From NCBI GenBank assembly GCA_029204225.1, contig CM055097.1, forward strand, positions 14,579,221-14,643,220: a stretch of DNA of 64,000 nucleotides, written 5' to 3'. Numbering within the stretch: the first letter of the stretch is position 1; the number at the start of each line of letters is the position of its first letter. Origin of the DNA: Diphasiastrum complanatum. Taxonomy: Eukaryota > Streptophyta > Lycopodiopsida > Lycopodiales > Lycopodiaceae. Under the pieces are notes generated by a model. That model did no database searches and was not told where the DNA came from. It saw only the letters and a program-made list of their open reading frames with translations. Shown here piece by piece: positions 1 to 10,800 of this stretch. The position numbers and the translations under genes were made by a program.

Positions 1-1716
1 TGATATGCAATTTATAATCTGGCAACACATGTTTGATCATCCTTTATCCTTGGATGATTGATATTTTATATGTTCTCTTTGAGGTGCAAACCATAACGAT
101 TCACTTACATATATTTTGCACATTCCTGCTAAATGAGGAGACGAGGTACGTTGCTGGAATAGCTTGCTCCTCCGAAGGTGACTGAAAAGTTAGCAATGAG
201 AGGCTGAAAAAGGTCATCAAATAACAAAAATGTACACCTAATGCACTCGATTACTTACCCAAAGAAGATAGGTAGAAGGAACATGTAACATGCGCATAAC
301 AAAAACTAATCAACACCAACTGACAAAGTATGGACAAACATAATGTGAAGGAATCTGCTGTGCATTGGTATTGCAAAAGTTACCAGTATTTTCCAAGAGA
401 CATCAGAACAGACTAATACAACTTCACAATAAAGGAAAATTCTGACACCAGACATATTGTGCAATGAATTTCTTTCTCAATGAATAGGCAAGTTTGGCTA
501 CTCACTTACTCATCTGCGCTAGTCTTGATCTTAAATGTATAGAGCCAGTCTTTATCCTAAATGCATGATTCTATATTCTCAACTCTATCTTAGCTCAAGT
601 TTGTGTGCATATGAAAGTTCTAAATCAAACCTTTCACTTTTCATGGTGCTTGAACAATAATTAAGGACTTCCAAGTTCTCAATACTTCCTCGAAAATCAG
701 AAATTTAAAAGAGTTTAAGGGCATACCTAGCCACTCTGCTCAATGGTCAATTTCACAGAATCACAAGAATCCAGTATGAGCAGACAAAATAAGGGAGCAG
801 GATGGTGCACCCTTTACTACCAAGAAAGGCTGGCTAGAGGCAATTAGCAGTGGAAGTTTGTCATAGTTTGCTGCGCTCATGACCATATGCTCAATAATGT
901 TTGATTTATGATTTCATTATTGAAGAATTTAATGAGCCTCAACAGTATACATCAGAAAACATATCGAACTCTCCTCATGCAATCTCGTAAATGTTTGACA
1001 GATAATATCTATCACTTATTTTAAATACTGGATCAGGTATCTATGTCAAAAGTTGAGTGCAACTTACATGATGCATGTTATGGTCAAGCCCGTTTCTTTC
1101 ATGAGATGATTAACAATATATAGATATCCAGCTCACTTGTCAATAAAACAAGGTTGTGTTTATCCCAGTTCAAGAGGAGCTACTTACTTTCAACCTAATT
1201 GCTTTTAACAACTCAAAGCTGAAGAAAAATGACTACGTGTAATACAACACCCTCATAAGATCAGTTGACCAGTAACAAACTTGATGACAAAATCCCTGGC
1301 AGGACTAAACATGTAATTTTCACAGTGAAAATTTAAAATATTGCTGCTCTTAATCTTCTTCCTGGCTCTTTCATATTTGGCACAGAGACAAAAAGATGCT
1401 GTATACAAGGTTGAGAAAAACAAGAGGCCCAAGTTATCTAGATAGCAATGTTACCATGACACTAGTCATGGCGCTTGCAGCTCAAACTGAAAGATTTACC
1501 ATGGACCCTTGCATATTAGAGTTTCAGATAACGGAAGACTACAGCTTCACTTGCCTCAATTATCTGCTTTACAGACCCAAAGCATTGTGTTTTGGTTCTG
1601 GATGCAAAGTTCCTCATCATGGACTGCTATTGACTAGATCATTTGCTAAGTACCATTGTCAGCAACTCAACAGCTCAAAATTTATATTAAGTGATGAAAC
1701 AAATGAAATTCCCACC
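1..1716. other. 3' flank of the DDT-domain gene; nothing recognised
   Basis: AT-rich sequence downstream of the minus-strand stop codon at 1717-1719. The 3' UTR and polyadenylation site should lie in the first few hundred bases to the left of 1717, but I cannot place them. The only sizeable plus-strand open frame (1396-1773) overlaps the last exon antisense, has no recognisable motif and is treated as a shadow. No transposon hallmark was seen. Confidence 0.5.
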
Positions 1717-1858
1717 TTAAGTATTTCTGTACCGATTCACGTAAGTCAAAAATGGCGCTGGCTTTGTTACTAACCGAACACGAACAGAACGGCGCAGAGA
1801 AGCTTCCTCTATACAAACTTTCAGCGCAATGTCCTTCGATCGTTTTTGTAGTGCACTA
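1717..1858 (-). CDS. Exon 11: C-terminus
   Basis: Acceptor TAACAG at 1859. Encodes [13 protein letters not shown], then [12 protein letters not shown] and a final [11 protein letters not shown] before TAA at 1719-1717. The RRS.RVR..P...FL.YVN ending is characteristic of this plant family and confirms the 3' end of the gene model. Confidence 0.9.
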
Positions 1859-4800
1859 CTGTTATAAGAAAATGAAAATGTAGAGCAAAACGTGAGCAAG
1901 CGAGTCAAATTCTCATATCAGCAAAAAAACTAATCCTAGACAATTTGAGCAACTTATAACAGGAAAACAGAATAACGGCATAATATACACAAAGCAGAAT
2001 CAACTTCAGAAAACTGGAAGCAAAAGCAGGAAAGTAGCTATGTCATTCTAGCTCACCTTATACTCACATAACGTTTCTCCAAATGTCTTTTTAAAGCTTT
2101 CTCTCTCACTCCCTTGATATTCAGTGAGCCAAGCAACGCATCCAGCTGCTTAAGAGTGAACAAATCAGTCTTGAATTGTACGTACAGTTATCGATTTAGA
2201 AAAAAAAATTGATTTCTTGATTCTACATTTAGGTCCCTTCACCAAGACACTGATAACTGCTGTGCTTACAGAACAGAATTTCAGACACTATAGAAAAGAG
2301 TACTAGCCAGACAATTTAATCAAGACAAAATTTTAACTGAGATGGAAAACTGCATAGACAGAGTACTACCAACTACCAAACATAATCCTTTACCTCTTCT
2401 TTCGAACCATAATAGCCCCATTTGGCTGAGTCTTTGCTTTCAATAAATATACGGTCTTCTCTATTGAAAAACCAATACTGGTTAAAATTCCGATCTTTTC
2501 CCAAAGAGCTAGTTCGTATTGAATGTTTCTCCATCTCTCGTTCAAAGTGCTCTTCCTGCATGAAACATTTTGCCAATTAGAACATTAACTAGCTGAGTAA
2601 GATGGGAATATAGGATGGTTCCTTCCCTCCCTCTCCATGATGATAGTCCATCCAGTAAATGTGAGATGGAGACCCAGCACTTTAGTTTACAACACTATTC
2701 CTCGACATCTGTAGATCCCATTTGTAAGGGTTATTTTGAAATCTCTTGTTCGTTCCAAACATGCATAGAAACTAAGCTTGAGTCTCCCCCTCTATTAACT
2801 TTCTTTATGTACTTGTTTTGCTCAAATCTTGGTGTTCTAGCACCTTTGGAAGTGGACTAACTACTCGACAACCTTTCACACACCAAAAATTAGTTAAGAG
2901 CAAGGTACTAGAATGTCGATAATAATTTTCCGAGATTTAAGAAGCTTATTAGATAGTTTTGACTTTCTGTGGCAGGAACAGGCCAAATTCACATCTCACT
3001 TTTCCTTCAGGAGTTAATGAAAATCCTTGTAGTAGCTGCGAATCATGCATAAAGACGTCATTGTACAGAAGTTTTCGGCTTCCAGATGCTAGCAGGTTGC
3101 CAGTGGTCCAACTCATTTTGCAAGTTATTAAAGACAAACTAGCGTACAACAGAGAAATCTTCTCAACAATCTACAAACTGAGAAGTTGTTATCCAGCAGT
3201 TCAACTTACCCTAGGGAAAATTGCTAATAGATCTCATTTCATGCTTGTGTGCGTGCTATTAGGAAAAAAATCAGATTTGATCTACACCTTATTTGGGGCT
3301 TGATCACACTTGAAACAACATAATTGTGGCCTGTTGCCTAAAGAGGACTAGTGTCTGGACATCATCGGTGAGGATTACCTATTATCACCACACTGATAGC
3401 TTGTGGATCGAGGCTATAAAGCCTAGAGGTCATAGAACTAGTGAGGTAGGCAACATATCAGTTCTATGTTAGTAGTACAAATCTGAACCCACAAATCATC
3501 TAAGACTTGGCTTTAGAAAGTGATTGAAATGCCTCTTTCTAGGCTCGCTTCTCCACAATCCTTAAGCAGCCCTTAACCCAAACCCTTCCTAACGTTGCAC
3601 ATGGCAGATGCCATGCACAACCGACACTTGCCACTTAACAGTGGCCTGACACATAGGCAAGCAACTAGAAGGACCGTCCAACAAGTGTCACTAATCAACT
3701 ACACCAAGTGCCCAATGAGCATACGACACATGTCATGTTGACCGATCAACTCCTATTTTTTAGGAGGTCCATCCAACCAATCCTAGTTAATAACCCAATA
3801 CCCCAAGCAAAAGCTAAGCAGGACTCTATAAGATCTATATCAGCTATTTACAATGTAATTGCAAAGGTCACCACAGGCCGGTGCTCAGTAATAACTACAA
3901 ATTTACAGTTTATTGTCATACATATTTACATATGGGACACGGAGTAAAAGCATTTGGCATCTCTTTCCCCTCAAAAGACATTGTCGGCTATGACAAATCC
4001 AAGGTATTGTGCACACAAATTGTGCGTCGTCTCCTAGCTAGCAACAATAAGAGGCCTACCCTCTGCCAAGCGACCAAGTATCCATGGATCGGCCAGTGGC
4101 GCAAACACCTCTCCCATTGGTCTAATACCCTCACCGGCCCATGGATCACATCCCCGTGCTCTAGAATGCAAACAAGCCATCAGGCCTACTTTGAACTCGC
4201 TTGGTGTGCAAATTTGATCAGCATAGGCTTTACCTCAACCCATCTTTTTCCTAACTCAAGCATATCACTCATTTGAGTTAGAAAATTAGCCGCACTAGGC
4301 ACCTTTTGAGCAATTTCTATCGTAAGAGGACTTGCAAACTTAGAACTATAATTTAGCTAGAAAGGACTCATTTTAGTAGTAACATTCTCTTATCATTATA
4401 AGCAAATTTCAACAATGGCAAATACGTTTCCCACTGAGACCACTTATTGCCCACTAATGCCCTCAACTTATCCTCTAAAGTCTAGTTGACTCTCTCTATT
4501 TGGTCATCTATTTCAAGATGCTTTGTACTGCTCATTCTCGACTAGACTTCTAGCTTGGCCATGGCTACAGATCAAAAATCACCCATAAAACAAGTATCTC
4601 TATCAAACATTGTCAATGATGGTAACCCATGAAGTCTAAAACATGCTTGATAAACATATTAGCTACTCTTAACACAAATATTTTTACTGAGTCATTTTTG
4701 TAAGTTTGCCAACCACAACCAAGATAGAATCATGTTGTGATGGTGTTCGAGGCAAATATGTGACAAAGTCCATAGAAATACTTTTCCATCTTGCTCTTGG

Positions 4801-7800
4801 AACAAGTAGTGGGTGTAACAAGCCAAGGACTTTAATCCTTTTGACTTTATTGACCTGACACTTAGACAATGTGTCACATAATAGTAAACTTCCTTTCTTA
4901 ATTTAGGTCACCAAAAGTTACGCAGGATCAACTCATAGGTCTTATCCACACCAAGATGACTTGCACTAGGGCGATCTTACATAAATGCAAAATCTTTTTC
5001 GCGGCTCCTCGCAAGCTAGAATTAGAAGTCTACCACTTCTTTTCACTGTACCATCCTATGGTATACTTAAGGAAAGTGCGAGCAAACAGACCAGAGCTCT
5101 CCTCCTGAGACTCTACTTGTCGCAGGATTTGTCTCACACACAACTTCCTTACATGAGGATCCTCCTGTTGAGCCTGTCTAATCTCAACAATCAGATCATT
5201 TTTTATGACCACAAAAGACATCTAATACAATATCCGAGATATCATTAGCTCAACTCACCTGGCCTGCTACCCTCTCCAACTGGTCGCAAAATTACTTCAA
5301 AGTGTTATGGTCGATATATACATAAAACTCCATAGCATAGAAATATTGCCTCCCCTCTTTCAAAGCGCGAATTATAGCATACAACTTATTTGCATGGATC
5401 AGAAAATTATTTTGAGTAGGGTTGAGCTCCTTGCTCTCAAAGGCCAGTGGCCCACCCTCTTGCACCAAAACTACCCCAACGGCAATATCATTTGCATTCG
5501 TCTCTATGACTCATGAGAGTCAACAATTTTTTATGTGACAAAATTAGCTACAACATAATTCAAAGCATAAAACCTTTGATGTTGAACTTATGTCTGTTCC
5601 ATTTATTCTTTTGTAGCATATCATTCATGCCTTTATGATAAAACACATCCAATACAAGAAAGTCTCTTAATGTTGTTAAGTCTGTGTTGGAATATCAATC
5701 CACACTCTAGAGAGAACTATCAAACAAGGCGGATAGCTCAGTGGTAGAACATCCTATCCGGTATGAGGGAGGTCCAGGGTTCGAATCCTAGTCTGTCCAT
5801 CCATATTATGATTTATGGATTTCTAACATGGTATCAGAGCCAAGTTAGACCTAACAATTCATGGTGTCAAAGCCATGGTTAGGTGGCCCAAGTTGTGGGG
5901 CAGGTGACAGCTAGGACCCCAACCAAGTGTGGCTTGAGGGGGGGTGTTGGAATATCAATCCAAACTCTAGAGAGAACTATCAAACAGGGCGGATAGCTCA
6001 GTGGTAGAGCATCTCATCCGGTATGAGGGAGGGTCCTGGGTTCGAATCCTAGTCTGTCCATCCATATTATGATTTATGGATTTCTAACATGGTATCAGAG
6101 CCAAGTTAGACCTAACAGTTCATGGTGTCAAAGCCATGGTTAGGTGGCCCAAGATGTGGGGCAGGTGACAACTAGGACCCCAACCAAGTGTGGCTTGAGG
6201 GGGGGTGTTGGAATATCAATCCACACTCTAGAGAGAACTATCAAACAGGGCGGATAGCTCAATGGTAGAGCATCCCATCCGGTATGAGGGAGGTCCTGGG
6301 TTCGAATCCTAGTCTGTCCATCCATATTATGATTTATGGATTTCTAACAGTCTGCAGGTACATGCCAATCAAAAAGAACTACAAATTTCTTTGAATTCGA
6401 TTTTACACCTTCAACGGACACTATGAAACCCAAATATGTTATGTTCTTTTTTTGTTTTTGAAACAATTCACTTTTTTTTTTGTTAGCTGACAAAACATTT
6501 TTAAGGTGAGTTAAAAGTGAAGCATCACCACAATTGTAAACAAGTACATCATCAACAACATTCAGCACAAATTTGCCCATATAAAGTTTACGCACATCGT
6601 TCATTAACATCATGAATGTTGTTGGGGCATTATTACCAAAAATTCATAGTGACCAGAACGAATTTCAAAAGAAATTTTATTTACCTCTTCTTCATAAACT
6701 CTTACTAATGCTTCCTAATCTTCAAATCAACCTTACTAAACATAGTAGCACCATGAAAGGCATACAACAGATCAATACGTGAAAATAGGATATCGAAGCT
6801 TAACAATAATCTTTTCAAGCTTCAATAATTCACACATTCTCCAAGGCTACCCATCCTTCTTCTTAACAAAAATAAACGAAGAGGCAAAAGAGAAGAAGCA
6901 AGGCCCTATTTGCCCTCTGCAAAATAATCCTCAAACTTGCTTCTCACCTCTTTCTCCTCTTTCAGACTCAATTTATAAGATTGTCTATTAACAAGAGACG
7001 ATCCAAGAATCGATTCAATCTTATGTTCCACATTTCTTTTAGGGGGGAAAATACATGGAAGCTTCTCACATACAGTAGTCAACATATCAAACAAAAAACA
7101 AACATGCATATACTTATAGCAAACCTTACACAACTGAATAGTTGTGATCAATGGCCATGGAAAAACATCAAGCTCACCACGATGTGTGAATGGATCCTAC
7201 CATCATATTAAGTCTCGTACACATGAATATCCCACGTGATATAGGGCCTCCTCGTTACATGCCAACGAATCCCAAGCACCACATCGAAACACACCAAACA
7301 GATCATCTCAATATCCAACTCATTTAGGATATATAGACTGCATAGCGCCTGTGCATGTGCCATGCAACCCTAGTACACCCCTAACCCCAACTATTGATAC
7401 CCCTGGGCCCTCACCGTGCATACACCATGAACTGCATCACATGTCACAATTGGAATGCCTGGGCCCTCTCAAGGTTATTAATTACAAATCTGGCCTTGAA
7501 TGGAATTTTGAGGCATTCTTCTCCCCTTGAACTACTTCTATCCTTAAAACTGAAAATTAGGAAGGTTCTTTTTTATGCTTTTAGCTCTTTCTCAAAAATC
7601 ATCATCCTTAGTCCAACTTTTTCATGTGAACAAGCACTTGGAGATGAAACAATCTCAATTGTTTATCTCTAGTTTTGAACATTTTCTCAAGTTCCATGAG
7701 TACTAAGTGATAAATCTTCCAATTGAATTAGATCTTCAAATCCAAGCATTTCAATTTCATGTGAACTTAAATTTAACCGGCTTACATGAAATATTGGATG

Positions 7801-10800
7801 AGTAGTGGATCTGCCTTGAAGATCAAGTTCGTACGCTAAAGAACAAATTTTCTTTATAATCCAAAATCCCCCACAATATTTTGTGGACAAGTAGTCATGC
7901 TTCCCCATTTGCATAGTCTTGAAATCTTTTAAAGTTCTAAGATATACCCAATCATGAACTATAAAATCGCGAGATCTCTTAGGATTAGCATAATGCTTAG
8001 CCCTATATTGAGCGATACGAACACTCTCAAGAGCTAATTCCAATGTTTCTTGCATTTTATGCAAGAAATCTGCAACGTTCTGAATCTTAATAAATTTCGT
8101 CTCCACATTAACCAAACATCTAGGTTGAAAATTGTACATAAGCACAACGAAAGAAAGTTTTCTACCATTATAAGCAAACTCTATCCAAGGAAGGTATTCT
8201 TCCCAATGAGATTGCTTGTGAAAAACATACATCTTCAACATATCCTCCATATTCAGATTACTTCTTTCAATTCGTCCATCTAACTCAGGATGATCAATAC
8301 AACTAAAACTACTAGAGGTCTCAAGTTTATCGAAAACTGTAGACCATAAGTGACCTGTGAACTTCGAATCTATATCCTTAATGATATCGCTTGTTGGCAG
8401 TCCATAAGACTTGAATAATCTTTCAACAAAGGTGTGGGCTGAATCTAAAGCCTTTGCAATTCACTTAATTGGAATGACCGTAGCTATCATGCCCACGATT
8501 GAATTGATCTCAAATTAATATCCCGTAAAGAGGTCACTAGGCATATCTCAACCTGTAGATTAATTATGGTTATGAGGAGTGGGGGCCCTCATGGTGTTAA
8601 AGTCATAATAAATGGTATAGAGGACTAAAACTCAAGATGGTGGAGCTATATGGAACTAGCATTGACTCATAGGGGAGTGGGTGAGGTGGCCCAGTTAGGC
8701 TGTTGATGTGAGGTGTCACAATTCACTCCTAGATGGGGTGAAGCTTTGGAGGAAGTCTTAAAAGTGGTATCAGAGCCAAGTTTCGATAGAAGTTCCCTCC
8801 ACCAGGAGGAAGCCTTCCATTCGAGAAACAAGGACTCATGATATACGTTTATCTTCTGGAACATTGTGCAAGCTAAAATAGTTTGACCATCTATTAATCT
8901 AGTCTTCGACAACTTCGGAACATTTAATTTCCTTTCCCCCAATAAAAGCTTCCGGTTGATAGTCCAAGTTGTTGGAGTTAATAGATTGTAATTGATTAAA
9001 TAAATATTGCATCTGAATCATGATCGTCATGTTATTTGCTACGTAGGTGGAGTTCAAAAACCACTTTACTTAAGAGTATCTAGTAACTGGTTGGATTCGA
9101 TTGGTCCCCCCATTGCGGGAGAGATGGGTCGAGTTTCGAGAGAAGAAATTTGTCCCTCTCCAATGACTGGAATCTCCTCGTCATGGTATTCACGGTTGTC
9201 AGAACCGTGGGGTGGACCGTACCACGATCCATGAACCGTGGTACAATTCATCATAATTAATTAATTAATTACTCAATGTTTTGGCCTCATTTCAGTAAAA
9301 ATAAACTTAAAAAAAATTAATTAATTAATTATTAATTAAACGGTTCACCACTGTTCTGGCCAAAAAAATTTGAGAACCGTACGATTCTCAAAACCGTGGT
9401 GAAACATACACGGTTCATTGATTCTATGCTCCTCGTGTGCCATTTTCCTACGGGAAATGGAATGATTGCCTCAATTAGATAATTTGCAATATAAAAAACA
9501 AAGAATAATTCATAAAAAAATCACGAATTTCATGAATTAACATGCTTAATAATGTGGTGCATTAAGGCTTCCAAATTTCAGAAGTAACAAGATAATGCAG
9601 TATTTTAATCACAAGAAAACTTTTAGCATTTCAATCCCCATTAAGTGCTTTTATTGTGCCAAAGCCCAATGAGAACGTAATGGCTTTTATTCCATTAAAA
9701 GGAGCAAGTGAAAACGAAAACATGAGCCCCCCTCCCTTAAGCACACATGGACATACAAGATGAAAACCTTTCCATAATCTTGTAGGAAATCAAAGTGCCA
9801 AGATCCTTCTAACATTCAATCTCCATATACCAGAAGAAGAGGGAGAGGGTTAGGCGCCCTCAAGGAGAGAGAAAGTAGTAGCAATGCTTGAAAGGGAATG
9901 AATTACAAATGAACAATGAGTACATATAAATAGGCCTAGACTCTTCCAAACCCTAAGTTCTAGAACCTACCAGTTATAGGGCACCCCCAAAAGTCAAGAT
10001 AGGGTCCCTTAACATAATTAGACTTTACTTGGACCCACGAGTTACTACTAGACCAAAATTGGGTCCAACTTAACTAAAATTGACTTAACATGGTCTAAAT
10101 AATAAATCTAACCCATGGTTACACAAGTCTCGACCTTTTGGGTCAAAGTAACCTATGGGAAACTAACATTATCATTTATTATTTCTAACACCCTCCTTAA
10201 ATGATAATGTAAAAAACATAACATGACATGAAGCATGAAAAATTGCAACAAAAATGCAAAGTGTTGCATGCTGCCCAAAACTCCATGTAGCCGAAAAACA
10301 AAAGATGTAGCTTGCTGTCCAAGCTTAATGCCGCCAAAAAAACTTCAGCTTGAAGTAGTCGAAGCAGCCGAAATCTTAGCCCCAATCATGGCCGATGTAG
10401 AAGAGATGTAGAATACGAAGTGTGGTAGCATCAAGTCGAAGAGTGAAGACAAGCATGCTCCATCCAAAGTAGGTAACCAAAAAACCAGCCACAAGCCGAA
10501 ATATGGATTTGCAATCCATCAATGGTTCCCACATGATTCCATAAATATTCTTACCACAAGAAACATAAAAAAGAGTATAATACTCTTTTACCATCACATC
10601 CTCCCGAATCTTACGATCAATGATCTGCTCACCAATACTAGGTAAGGCAACACCGCCATCATAAGAAGTAAGCATCAAAACAGGAAAATCAGTATAAGGT
10701 ACTGATATTGGTGAGGCACGTGTGTTTCCTACAAAGTAAAAAAATGCTTTGCTATCCCGCAAAGACTCGGACAGCCAACAAGAGGCTGTAGCAGGCTGTC

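Larger units (their letters stand above)
5685..6349 (+). mobile_element. TRIM retroelement with tRNA-like LTRs, three LTRs and two internal units
   Basis: Layout: LTR 5685-5828, internal 5829-5944, LTR 5945-6089, internal 6090-6205, LTR 6206-6349. Each LTR starts TGTTGGAATATC and ends TTTCTAACA. Each internal unit starts with a primer site TGGTATCAGAGCC, matching the initiator-tRNA-Met site of plant retroelements, and ends with the polypurine tract GAGGGGGG. The whole is flanked by GTCTG (5680-5684 and 6350-6354), a 5-bp target-site duplication. It codes for nothing, so it depends on other elements for reverse transcriptase. It sits inside Ty3 pol, so it is younger than that element. The extra LTR-internal unit suggests unequal recombination or multimeric cDNA, as known for Cassandra TRIMs. 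Every LTR carries a tRNA-like sequence. Confidence 0.93.
4150..7300 (-). pseudogene. Degraded Ty3/gypsy pol (protease-RT-RNase H-integrase), interrupted by a TRIM
   Basis: Read on the minus strand, the domain order is normal for Ty3. Protease/RT N-terminus lies at ~7200-6780 ([20 protein letters not shown]), RT palm and thumb at 6613-6350 ([25 protein letters not shown]), RNase H at ~5520-5240 ([26 protein letters not shown]) and integrase at ~4870-4150 ([25 protein letters not shown]). RT continues as [11 protein letters not shown] at ~5684, exactly across the TRIM insertion. Multiple frameshifts and stops break the frame, so it cannot encode a working enzyme. It lies sense to the host gene inside intron 8. 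Confidence 0.85.

Noticed and set aside
1396-1773. 125-codon plus-strand frame
   Set aside because: Overlaps the last exon of the DDT gene antisense, no recognisable domain, no splice or promoter support.
5727-6320. Cluster of three genuine tRNA genes
   Set aside because: Each copy lies inside an LTR with the same boundaries, has an atypical anticodon loop and lacks a T-run terminator, so ordinary tRNA genes are unlikely.
5685-6349. Retrozyme (LTR element with hammerhead ribozyme)
   Set aside because: Size and primer-site layout fit, but I found no hammerhead core (CTGATGA plus GAAA) in the LTR or interior.
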